A stretch of DNA of 20,000 bases from assembly GCA_000320545.1 (NCBI GenBank), contig ADNK01001154.1, forward strand, positions 7,501-27,500, in the 5' to 3' direction. The translations under genes were made by a program, and so were the position numbers. Source of the stretch: Bigelowiella natans CCMP2755 (taxonomy: Eukaryota > Cercozoa > Chlorarachniophyceae). Position 1 is the first letter of the stretch. Each line of letters starts with the position of its first letter. Of this stretch, positions 1 through 8,306 are shown one piece after another. The notes under the pieces were generated by a model that saw nothing but the letters and a program-made list of their open reading frames with translations, did not search any database and was not told where the DNA came from.

Positions 1-884
1 AGCCTTAACTACATTAAGACACTTCCTAATGTTGCCATATACATGTCGCTGTACGACCTAATCAAGCTGAATCTTTTCTCTTAACATTGTTTAGAAGCAA
101 AATCCACGATACGGTGACCATGCCATACAATCGAATGTTTGTGCAGCATAAGCGCTCGGTGTGCACTGATGCATGTATAAAGCTGCATTTGCATGCATAA
201 GCACGCTAAATACGTAGTCCAGTCTTTGCAGCAGGGCAAGCAATACATAGTGCTTGCATGTGGCGATAAGAAGGCATGTTGATATCGACGTACATGCCTA
301 GATGCCACGTGTCGATCGCATCGAAGAAACCAGTATGTATGAGATAAAACACGTGCGCACACGCTGTCACATCGGCTACTCATTTGATTCGTCGATGATC
401 TTGTACATACGCACGAAGATGCTACTAAGACGCACATCAATGGCGCGCCAATGAAGCTAGAGATGTGTGTCTCATGCACTTGTATAAATAAATCATAAAC
501 TGCAGCTCTGTTTTAGATTATGCTCTTGCTATGGCCACGTACTCTGCACGCGCGAGAGAGCGTATGCATGTACCGCTGAAGGGCCTGATCACGAGAGACC
601 GGTTACTTCGTAGCAGTTATTGCAGCAGTGCTCATGACGAACAAGCTGTGCCGCATCATAACATATGTGCGCGTAGTTTCTCATTAATCTTGCTATCGTT
701 ATCATCTCGCGTAAATTCATCGTTCTCAATAGCACATTCCCGTAAATTCATCGTTCTCAATAGCACATGCGGCACCAATGACGCATGCACGTTGTGATGG
801 TTGATACTCGTGCGGCTGTGCTTAAAACGATGCAATATCGATCGAGAGTCTATACAATAATTTGGTGAAGCTAAGTATTCTACA
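1..884. other. intergenic region, no gene recognised
   Basis: I see no convincing gene here. Open frames at 81-479 (minus) and 531-797 (plus) lack any recognisable domain, do not begin at a good eukaryotic start context, and are Cys/His/Ser rich in the way random frames are. The segment holds several TGCATGCA-like palindromes, an AT-rich TATA-like stretch at 481-497, and a short tandem duplication at 710-768. The 3' end of the receptor-like gene lies just right of it, so part of 800-884 may be that gene's 3' UTR; no AATAAA signal on the minus strand was found in it. Confidence 0.6.
710..768. repeat. 28-bp direct repeat, two copies, period 31
   Basis: Two identical 28-bp copies lie at 710-737 and 741-768, separated by 3 bp. 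Both start CGTAAATTCATCG and end AATAGCACAT. It looks like a recent local duplication; no function is suggested by the context. Confidence 0.9.
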
Positions 885-2420
885 CTAACCGGAGCCTTTG
901 CTATCGTGCCGACGGAATGTCTCTAGCATGTAAGCGACTGCGATAACAGTAATGTAAAGAATCTCTAGAACAAGTGTTCGGTCGATCCTCCTGTCAAACA
1001 GAGTGATTCCATTCGGATAAGAAAGAAGGCTCAGAAATGTCTGCAGCCTTTGTACAGTCCTCTGATCAACGATACTTCGGTTTGCTTTACTAGTGCTAGT
1101 TCCTCCGTCATTTCTTCCACCGCTGAGATTCGTAGCAGTGTCACCATTCTCCTTACTATCGGTAAGGAAAATAAGCTCACCGGTGCAAAGGCGCAGCCGC
1201 ATGGTGTGAGCAACCATGCGCCACTTGTGCGTGTTTTCAGCAGCGGTCGATAGAGCGAGCAATGCGATGATAAAGTAATGAGCTTCGTAGATGAGGAAGA
1301 AGAAGTCATTCTTCGGATCTAGACTATTGTAGGCAGTCAGCACTAGCTGCACAGTAAATGTGATAATCGGCACCGCAATAAAGCCCAGCACACTCAACCA
1401 CCATCTCTCCATCCCCTCCAGCATGTACGCGTCCACCTCTATGAACTTCCCCATAACCCATTCGATGCGGCATGTTCCAAGCTGTGTCTGGTCGTTTAGC
1501 AACTCCATCTGGTAGCGCACGCGCCGTAGGTCGAGGAAGAAAATCTCCACAACCACAAACACAATGACCAAGCGGAGGAAGAATGTGATTCCGAGCAGCA
1601 CGAACCATGTCTTCAGCCAGAGCGTGAGATGAGGAAAAGTCGGACGAGAAAGCAGCCAGAATAGATACACGGCCTGCAGAAGGAAAGTACAAATGACTGA
1701 GCGGATGAGGATTTTGTTCGCTTCTTGCACCCATAGGTCTCTTGATTGAAGATCTGTAACCACATTCCGCACACACCGCTGCCCGCCAACAGTTCTAGAC
1801 CATAGAAAGCACAGCACCGGTGGTAGATTGCCGCAGGTATAATATATCCACAATAGCGGACTATCAGGATACGATGAGGTGAGAAATTTAATGTAGAATA
1901 CGTAGGGAAGGGCGAGGAAGTAGTTTGGACTGATCAACCATTGAAAGACGCTACGCAGATTATCTTGTCCACGGAAGCCTGTGTCAGAGATTCCCAATAT
2001 AACGTCAAACAGCAGCACGATGAGCCTGTTACTATGGAATGGGGCGCGATTTGAACTTGCTATAGCTGTGTGAGACCGATCTCCAGACACTGCCATTGGT
2101 GTAAGATCGGTTGTGAACGCTCGGCGTTTGTTCGTGGAAAATGAAGCGGGCGTTGCCAGGTCATGCAATCCGATACGTATGGTTCCCTCCTTCTCCTCAT
2201 GCTCCAACTGTTGTATTCCGGCCTAAAAGATGTTCGAGAGAGGGATTTAGGGATAGGGCACATGAGAGCGCAGCGCAAGGGAAGTTCTAAGCAGTCGTCT
2301 CGCACGATTAAAAAGGGAAAATACCATCTCTTCCTTGGGATGCTTGGTAGGGCTCCCGAATGCATCCTTCTCCAGTTGGGCATAGTCCACACTCGAGGAT
2401 AGACGGGAGGAAGCACTCAT
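885..2420 (-). CDS. multi-pass membrane protein, gustatory-receptor-like / DUF3537-type (GRL) candidate
   Basis: Two exons. Exon 2 is 2222-885 (TAG at 885-887). It is preceded by an in-frame stop overlapping a good acceptor (TTTTAG at 2228-2223), so the frame must be entered by splicing. Exon 1 starts at ATG 2420-2418; two donors keep frame in phase 0: GTATTT at 2324 (exon 2420-2325, protein 477 aa) or GTGCCC at 2261 (498 aa, only a 39-nt intron). Numbered from the codon at 2207, hydrophobic segments lie near 61-74, 93-110, 117-136, 165-186, 196-225, 269-292, 302-324 and 412-428, with a hydrophilic loop of about 85 residues before the last one. The end of that loop and the last helix, QRLQTFLSLL then GITLF...DRTLVLE...YMLE (about 386-429), resemble the TM7 region of insect gustatory receptors and plant DUF3537 proteins. 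LRSVFQWL (85-92) is also DUF3537-like. The hydrophobic pattern is certain; the family is inferred. It could be another seven-helix family. Ligand and location unknown, plasma membrane likely. Confidence 0.6.
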
Positions 2421-2522
2421 AGCTTCTCCGTATTGCCAAGTCCTCCGCCCCCTGAGTGACACCCTGTGAGCAGTACTCGTAGATCTAGGTCACAAGGATG
2501 TTGCAATGAGCGTTATCAATGC

Positions 2523-2636
2523 ATGGAACAAAATGCCCGTTAGTGACCGGGATCCCGAATGGATTCATCCGGGTTTTTGAGGTGTTTTGGACAAATATGC
2601 CCACTCCTGATGAGAATCTTGGACAAAAATGCCCAC
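2523..2636. repeat. short degenerate repeat, three copies spaced 64 and 32 bp
   Basis: Three copies of an 18-bp motif of the form TTGGACAAAnATGCCCAC occur at 2523-2540 (most diverged), 2587-2604 and 2619-2636. The starts are 64 and 32 bp apart, which suggests a 32-bp tandem array in which the second unit has decayed. Meaning unknown; it may be the edge of an old transposable element or a minisatellite. Confidence 0.7.
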
Positions 2637-2912
2637 TTTTGGGATCCCCGGGGATTGGATGGGACAATTCTGGTCAGGCTTGTCGCAGGGAGAAAAACCT
2701 GCCTCTGCACCCCACCTGCTTGCTGCTGCGGGGGCACTTCTTCACTCAACTTCGATTCGTCTTGGTCCTCTGCTGTGCCCACCACCCTGCTCCTGATCAC
2801 GAAGCTCTGAGACACGATTGGTGGTGGGACAGGCAATCCTTGATCACCCCCACGTGGGGTTGCAGGTCCTGCGGGTTCCAACCCAGGCGTGTCCTCCTGT
2901 GGACGAGCAACG
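2540..2912 (-). pseudogene. left part of an open frame interrupted by the retrotransposon
   Basis: Read on the minus strand from the insertion point, the frame stays open from 2912 to a stop at 2540-2542. It joins in phase with the open frame at 8925-8633 once the element and one copy of the AGGT duplication are removed; the combined frame is 666 nt (222 codons including the stop). The product is Pro/Gln/Ser rich with no domain I recognise. It may be a real interrupted exon, an older transposable-element frame, or a chance frame in GC-rich DNA. Confidence 0.3.
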
Positions 2913-2916
2913 AGGT
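2913..2916. repeat. target site duplication AGGT, left copy
   Basis: AGGT directly precedes the TGTTGCGCG end of the left LTR and matches AGGT directly after the right LTR. A 4-bp duplication fits Ty3-type integrases, which make 4-6 bp. Confidence 0.75.
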
Positions 2917-3242
2917 TGTTGCGCGTAAGGTGTTCACAGGCCGAGGCGCTACGTGCACAAGTAGGCAGGGGGGGGGAAAGGCACGTTTGCTTCCTTTTGA
3001 AGAGTTGTGTTTATTTTTATTAAAGATTATATTTTTATTAAATCGTGCACTGCGTAATCATTCGCGAAGCTTTCGCGAATGCCGCCGCACGTGGGGCAGC
3101 ACACTTCCGGTGTGCTGCCATGAGTCCCGCCGGAACCCACGTGCCTATGCTGTATTAATATCTACGTTATCTATATTCTATATCCGCGACAACCCCTTTG
3201 TTGTCGCACGTGACTTGTGCCCGCGTAGTGGTACGCGCTACA
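2917..3242 (-). repeat. 3' LTR (left copy)
   Basis: 326 bp, ending in TG and CA. On the transcribed (minus) strand it begins TGTAGCGCG and ends GCGCAACA. It contains three CACGTG palindromes (3088-3093, 3138-3143, 3207-3212), several hairpins and three AATAAA signals on the minus strand. The T at 3071 breaks one base pair of the ATTCGCGAAG/CTTCGCGAAT hairpin that is perfect in the other LTR. Confidence 0.95.
3010..3039 (-). terminator. polyadenylation signals in the 3' LTR
   Basis: On the minus strand three AATAAA hexamers lie at 3039-3034, 3021-3016 and 3015-3010, about 125-155 nt downstream of the TATA-like stretch. This is where a retrotransposon transcript would be expected to end within R. 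Assignment rests on position and motif only. Confidence 0.6.
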
Positions 3243-3250
3243 CCTCCCCC
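3243..3250 (-). other. polypurine tract (plus-strand primer)
   Basis: On the transcribed strand GGGGGAGG lies immediately upstream of the 3' LTR. A purine tract touching the LTR is the usual primer for plus-strand DNA synthesis. A second purine-rich stretch of AAGG units lies about 15-30 nt further upstream (3258-3285). Confidence 0.8.
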
Positions 3251-3293
3251 AAGTCACGTTGCTCCTTCCTTCCTTCCTTATTCCCTTAGACCT

Positions 3294-6200
3294 TCATCGC
3301 TTTCGGAACTTCACCAACCACCAGGTAATAGATTCCTCTCTAACCTTATCTCCTTTGTCGCTTACCCAGAACTCACCTTCGTCCTTAGGTTCGTGTCCAT
3401 ACCAGCCCTCTGCATCAAGGTCCCCCAGGACCTTATACCAGTGCTCAAAGGGTAAGTCGGGAACAGCTAGGTAGAGTAGCTGATATTTTCCGTCCTTTAT
3501 TTTCATAGCTACCCTCTCCATATTTCGTAATCCAGGGTAGCCTAGATAGACAATCTTCATGCGCCAATCGTCGTTCACCCTGACCTTATTGTTTCCATAT
3601 TCCACATCGAACTTAGGTCGGGGTCCTAAACAAGGCATTGCTCGCTCCCACACAGTAGGGTTTACTTTAACATCCTCTAGGAGCTTCTCACCGATATCAT
3701 AATTCTTTAGGTGACTGATGTGGCGCAAGGTGACCCTGTTCCCATCATAGATGTAGTACTGCTTCCTCCCCTTCCTCTCGGTAACCTTTGCAACGCCACC
3801 CCAGAAGGGGTCTTGTTTATTTCTCGATCTCAGATTTACCTTGGCCCTAACATACTGTCCTTCCTTTAGAACTCGGCCATCGTACGGGACCTTCTCGTCT
3901 TCGCTCTCGGTATCGTCGTCGTTGTCGTCGCCTTCTTCCCTCTCCTTATCCTTGATACCTCCCCCAGACGTGAAGGTGTCGTTTACTAACCCTTGTATCT
4001 TGTCTGGTGTGGTGCTATTTATCCTGCTTAGGTTGGCCAAGGTGCGGTGGAGTCGCTCTACCTTGGAGTTGGACTGGGCATAGTATACAGGTGAGGCATC
4101 AATATTAGGGTGTGGTAGCTGTAGAAGAGAGGTCTCATTATCCACATGTAACTTCTTTGGTATCTTGTTTATGCTAACTTCATCAGGGATAGCCTGGAGC
4201 TCAGACTCCCAGGTACGGTAGCAGTTAGTAAGCCTCTGCTTATATAAGCCTTTGTTCTTCTTAGCAACGTTGACCTTGATAATCTTTTTAACCCAGCACT
4301 TTCCAGTGGCCACATCAACGAAGGTAAGGTAGTGATAGCCATCGTACTTATAAACATCAATTTGCACGATATCTAAGAAGTTCCTTGCTTTGATTTTCTT
4401 AGATGCACGGCTCTTGCTGGACTCCTTGGTGGCGACGCCTGCCGCCTTCAAGCTGGAGCACCTGCAGCCACGCAGGTATGTCCTTATCTCTTTTAGCTTG
4501 TAGGGCCAGTAGTAATGGTAGAGTAGAGCAGTGATATGGTTTTCTCCTACGTGTGCAGGTCCATGGGCGGTAAAGAGAAGGGCTCCCCTGGTCCGCCGTG
4601 GCACGTAGGTACGCCTAACATTATTAGTGTATACATATATCCTATCACTAAGTACCTCATGCTTGTGTTTGTATTTATCCAGGTGTTCTTGAAGGTGCTG
4701 GAGCTCCTCTGGCTCAGGCAGGAAGTCGCCGTCCTCGAAGGTAATCGCGTTAACCATAGGGGTGACCTGGGTAGGGACTTTCTTTTCGAACAGCCTGCTG
4801 AAATAGTCAGCAAGCTGCTTGTCTCCTGGTGCGTAGACCACTGTCCTCTTGTCCCTAAACTCTTCCGTGTCCGCCCTCATAGCTGCATACTCATCGTTAG
4901 GCGCTTCGAGCTTGCGGTCGATGCCTAGGAGGGGCTTGTGGTCAGTCATTAAGGTGAAGCTGGGCACCGACAGCAGGTAGTATCTTAGTTTCCTCTGCGC
5001 CTCAGTCATGGCTTTATACTCTCCTTTTGTAGGGCTGTACTTGGCCTCAGCTGCTGTGCAGGCCCTGCCCCACACCCGTATGATCTGCTGGTCTTGGGTA
5101 AGTACAGCAGCCATACCTAGCTTAGACCAGTCTGTCCATAGGGTAGCTGGTCTAGTAGTGTCTAGCTTAGCATTCAATAGGGTGTTGCTGCATAACTTTA
5201 TTAGGTTATCGAAGTGGGCATCAAGGCCAGCCTTGGCCCACACCTTAGCGAAGCTGAGGCCTACAGAGTTCTCCTTCCGGTAAGCAGTAGTAAAAGCAGC
5301 TGCAGTCCTAGCGTAGGTAGGGGAGAACCTACGTAGTATCCAAGCTGCAGTCTGCAAGAATGACTTTAACTCCTTTGCATTCTTAGGTTTAGGGGCTTGC
5401 TGTAGTGCTGCTACTTTCTCGGGGTTTGGGGTGATGCGGCCTTGCTCCAGGTAATATCCACACCACTTGATTCTTGTAGCTAGGAATGTACACTTCTGCA
5501 GTCTAATAGTAAAACCGAAGTGTGCAAACCTAATAAATATATTTTCCAGGAGGAAGATCTGAGCGACGACTGTGTTGGTACATATTATGTCATCATCCAC
5601 ATACACAAACACAAACACCCACAACACAGACGCCATCCCATCATGTGTGTATGCCCTGTAGTTCTGACTACTGAACGCATCCCCTGATATGCTTAGGCCG
5701 TAAGGGAATACGACGAAGTGCCACTTCCTGTGCCTGCTGGAGAACGCGGTAATGGGGCGGGAGGTTTTGTGGATGGGTGTCTGCATGTATGATTCATTTT
5801 TATCTAGGGAAGAGTAGTATTTGTATCCTATGACGTGTTCAATAACGTCATCTATCCTTGGTGTAGGTGTCTGGATCCTCTTTATTACTCGGTTGTGGCG
5901 GATGAAGTTGTGCGCCAGGCGGAAGAAAGGGTAAGTAGGTTTCTTAGCTAGCACATGTCTCACGTTCCATGGTGAGTTGCTTGGCTCTATCTTCCCTTCC
6001 TTTGCCCATTCATTGATCTGCCACTCTATCTTTTCCCAGTCCGCTTCCGGTCGCCTATGTTCTGGGTCATTGATGATGCACTCTTCGTATCCCTTCTTTA
6101 GCTCGATCTTTACTGGGGTAAGCTTGCTGGAGGGCTTCGTCGTCGGCTTGGTGATGTCAGAGTACTTCTCGTTTAATATTTTATTAATGTACTTTTTGCC

Positions 6201-8267
6201 TTTGTCGATATCCCAATCATCAGCTGGGGGGGTCTTGTCCAGTAGCTCCGTTATCTGTCGGATGGTCTTGCCGGGGTTCTTCTTCCGTAGCTCGGTAGGT
6301 GTAGGTAGCTTGTTGTCCGCTAGGTCCATAAACTCTAACGCATTAACGCTTGACTCAGAGGTCCACTCGTCAAGCCGTATCATGTTCTGGCTGATGGTCC
6401 TGCCTGACTTCTTTGGCAACTTAGCAAAGTATATCTTGTGATTGTAGAATGATATGATCCCCCCTAATTTTTCTAGGGCATCCTGTCCGAGGAGTAGTTC
6501 CATGGATAAAGTCATGGCTACTCGGGTCTTGATTTGGGTCTCCGCGTCGCTGCCAGGTATCTGTAGCTTTAGCATTAGCTCACCGACGGTCTTCATGGAA
6601 GAGCTTCCGTCTGCTTGAGCATATTTACGTTCTTTCTTAGTCACTTGATCCAATAGTCCTAACCTTCTTACTGTGCTTAGGCTTATGAAGGACTTCGGCA
6701 TGCTGCCACTATCCCAAAGGGCAGGTAGTTTCTTGTAGTCTCCGTAGCTGTCTTTAACTTTAACCTTGGTCATAGCAACTTTGATAGTCCTGTTAGCGTC
6801 TTCGTCATTAATGTTGCATACTCCTAAGTTCTTTATGTCGTCTAGGGTCATGGGCTTGTCTTGGTCCTGCGTTGCTGGTACTGCTGTCTTCGTCGGCGCC
6901 TGCTTAAGGTGATCTAATATTCCGTTTATCTGCTGCTGTATAGCATTGATACTGTTCTGCTTTTTGTTCTTATATTTATTGTTCTTCCCGTTGTTGCTGC
7001 CTTGCCATTTGCTGTTGTTATATCCTTGTCCTCTGCCTTTCTTTCTCTTTAACTTCTCGTAGTGTTCGTTGAGCTGCCTGATCGTCATCCTGGGTCGTCC
7101 TTCTTTCCTGTCTCTGCAGTCTTTAGCGGTGTGTTTCCCTTTACGTGAGCAGTATCCGCAACGTCGGTTACCTTCCCTGTCCTTGTACCAGTCTCGCTGC
7201 GGCTTAATAGCGTTAATGTTTCCTATGCCAGGTACCTTAGGGCTGGTAAACTTGCGGTCCTGCTCCTGCTCGCGTAGGGATATAGCCTGCACTGCTGCCT
7301 CCATCGTGGTGTAGCCTTTCTCCGTAACGTAAGTGGATTCCTTTATCTTTAACTTGAACTCTTCAAACCTTGCCTGATCATCACCTGTGTTGTAATTAAA
7401 ATCATGTAGTTCGTCGATCATATCCTGGAAGCGCGTGGCAAAGTCTCTAACAGGTTCTCTCTCATGCTGCATCATTGCTCTGTATTTTCTAATAGCCTGG
7501 GGTAGGGAGTTAGCATCCTGTTCATTTACAAAAGCCTTCATTATCGCCTCAACGTCTCGTAGCCCACTAACTGTAGTGTGTATTTTCTCTAGCTGCCTGA
7601 TCCGGGTCCTGCCTGTCTCGTAAAGGTCCATGGCTTGCTTTATTATAGCTAGCCATTTGAGCTTGTCGTTTTCGGTGGGGTTAGGGGTAAAGTCGCAGAG
7701 TATACTCCTAGCGTTCTTCCACCACCTCCTTGCCTCACCTCTTTTCCCGTTGTATTTCGTTATCATAACCGGTGCTGTTTTAACAGACATGAACTGGGTG
7801 TTCCGCTGTACCGGCTGCTGCTGCTTGACGGTGCTCTGGGTCGTCCCCCGCGAGGCGCCCAGACCCCCGTCGTTCCTAAACAAAGCTGCCCACTCTGGAG
7901 GTAAGTCTGCTTCGTAATCCATGATGTCCTGCATGATAGCTGCCCAAACATCATGTGTCTGATACTTGTATTCTATCGATACTTTCAGTTTGGCGTAGTT
8001 GCTCGCCCTGGGTCGCAAGGCTCGTAATGCCATTACGACCTTCTTGCTTTCGGCGGCCACGTCCTCGTCGTCCGCCTCGTAGAAGTTCTCCAGTGCCTCT
8101 GCTGCTGCATCTGCTTTCTTAATCCCGGGTGCTGGTCCCGGCGGTGCCTGTGGAGGTGTTCCTCCTCCTTCCTTAGCGTCCGTATCGCCCTTCCTTTCCT
8201 GTTTCTGCTCGTGCCCTTGCACGGCCTGCGAGCCAAAGTCCTGCTGTTCTTCTAGCTGCTGTGACAT
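3294..8267 (-). CDS. gag-pol polyprotein of a Ty3/gypsy-type retrotransposon
   Basis: One frame of 1657 codons from ATG 8267-8265 to TGA 3296-3294, with no frameshift or stop between gag and pol. Gag is residues 1 to about 480, with a basic zinc knuckle C370-X2-C-X5-H-X4-C384 (one residue longer than the usual X4). The retropepsin motif is DSGS at 519-522, with LLLGQDAL at 591-598. Reverse transcriptase spans about 730-960, with catalytic Asp822 in SSLDKNESY and YVDD at 889-892. RNase H spans about 1040-1160, with D1046, E1083, D1109 and D1154. Integrase spans about 1230-1420: H1239-X4-H1244, then C1268-X-C1270 instead of CX2C, and D1304, D1376, E1404 (D-X27-E rather than the usual D-X35-E). 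An acidic linker (1438-1458) and an SH3-like stretch ending LRHISHL (1514-1520) follow, then about 130 residues with no domain I recognise. Gag packages the RNA; protease, RT/RNase H and integrase copy and insert it. Confidence 0.95.
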   Translation of the reverse strand: MSQQLEEQQDFGSQAVQGHEQKQERKGDTDAKEGGGTPPQAPPGPAPGIKKADAAAEALENFYEADDEDVAAESKKVVMALRALRPRASNYAKLKVSIEYKYQTHDVWAAIMQDIMDYEADLPPEWAALFRNDGGLGASRGTTQSTVKQQQPVQRNTQFMSVKTAPVMITKYNGKRGEARRWWKNARSILCDFTPNPTENDKLKWLAIIKQAMDLYETGRTRIRQLEKIHTTVSGLRDVEAIMKAFVNEQDANSLPQAIRKYRAMMQHEREPVRDFATRFQDMIDELHDFNYNTGDDQARFEEFKLKIKESTYVTEKGYTTMEAAVQAISLREQEQDRKFTSPKVPGIGNINAIKPQRDWYKDREGNRRCGYCSRKGKHTAKDCRDRKEGRPRMTIRQLNEHYEKLKRKKGRGQGYNNSKWQGSNNGKNNKYKNKKQNSINAIQQQINGILDHLKQAPTKTAVPATQDQDKPMTLDDIKNLGVCNINDEDANRTIKVAMTKVKVKDSYGDYKKLPALWDSGSMPKSFISLSTVRRLGLLDQVTKKERKYAQADGSSSMKTVGELMLKLQIPGSDAETQIKTRVAMTLSMELLLGQDALEKLGGIISFYNHKIYFAKLPKKSGRTISQNMIRLDEWTSESSVNALEFMDLADNKLPTPTELRKKNPGKTIRQITELLDKTPPADDWDIDKGKKYINKILNEKYSDITKPTTKPSSKLTPVKIELKKGYEECIINDPEHRRPEADWEKIEWQINEWAKEGKIEPSNSPWNVRHVLAKKPTYPFFRLAHNFIRHNRVIKRIQTPTPRIDDVIEHVIGYKYYSSLDKNESYMQTPIHKTSRPITAFSSRHRKWHFVVFPYGLSISGDAFSSQNYRAYTHDGMASVLWVFVFVYVDDDIICTNTVVAQIFLLENIFIRFAHFGFTIRLQKCTFLATRIKWCGYYLEQGRITPNPEKVAALQQAPKPKNAKELKSFLQTAAWILRRFSPTYARTAAAFTTAYRKENSVGLSFAKVWAKAGLDAHFDNLIKLCSNTLLNAKLDTTRPATLWTDWSKLGMAAVLTQDQQIIRVWGRACTAAEAKYSPTKGEYKAMTEAQRKLRYYLLSVPSFTLMTDHKPLLGIDRKLEAPNDEYAAMRADTEEFRDKRTVVYAPGDKQLADYFSRLFEKKVPTQVTPMVNAITFEDGDFLPEPEELQHLQEHLDKYKHKHEVLSDRIYVYTNNVRRTYVPRRTRGALLFTAHGPAHVGENHITALLYHYYWPYKLKEIRTYLRGCRCSSLKAAGVATKESSKSRASKKIKARNFLDIVQIDVYKYDGYHYLTFVDVATGKCWVKKIIKVNVAKKNKGLYKQRLTNCYRTWESELQAIPDEVSINKIPKKLHVDNETSLLQLPHPNIDASPVYYAQSNSKVERLHRTLANLSRINSTTPDKIQGLVNDTFTSGGGIKDKEREEGDDNDDDTESEDEKVPYDGRVLKEGQYVRAKVNLRSRNKQDPFWGGVAKVTERKGRKQYYIYDGNRVTLRHISHLKNYDIGEKLLEDVKVNPTVWERAMPCLGPRPKFDVEYGNNKVRVNDDWRMKIVYLGYPGLRNMERVAMKIKDGKYQLLYLAVPDLPFEHWYKVLGDLDAEGWYGHEPKDEGEFWVSDKGDKVREESITWWLVKFRKR

Positions 8268-8284
8268 TGTTAGTCAAATCGTTT

Positions 8285-8301
8285 CCCGTGTGTGGAAGCC
8301 A
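8285..8301 (-). other. putative tRNA primer binding site
   Basis: On the transcribed strand TGGCTTCCACACACGGG begins five bases after the 5' LTR. It begins TGG, as expected for the complement of a tRNA CCA end. The complement implies a discriminator base G and a T at the tRNA 5' end, a combination known for tRNA-Asp, but the match to any particular tRNA cannot be confirmed from this window. Confidence 0.45.
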
Positions 8302-8306
8302 AAGGT

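Larger units (their letters stand above)
2471..2912. other. GC-rich left flank of the retrotransposon insertion
   Basis: This stretch separates the receptor-like gene from the retrotransposon. It contains the 32-bp-spaced repeat at 2523-2636, two GGGATCCC palindromes (2549-2556 and 2641-2648), the palindrome CCCCACGTGGGG at 2848-2859, and the left part of an open minus-strand frame that continues on the far side of the element. No known domain is recognisable on either strand. Confidence 0.5.

Noticed and set aside
81-479. Open minus-strand frame of 132 codons
   Set aside because: Begins at GTG, Cys/His/Ser-rich random composition, no domain, no splice evidence.
2868-2900. Possible tRNA B-box (GGTTCCAACCC)
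   Set aside because: No cloverleaf could be drawn around it and no matching A-box or acceptor stem was found.
2519-3289. Plus-strand frame of 256 codons crossing the left LTR
   Set aside because: It runs through the 3' LTR, and its second half recurs at 8290-8688 only because the LTR is duplicated; it is a shadow of the element.
3294-3440. C-terminal chromodomain in the integrase, suggested by WWLVKF at the end
   Set aside because: The surrounding residues lack the chromodomain aromatic cage and the WEP motif; the resemblance is only a short string.
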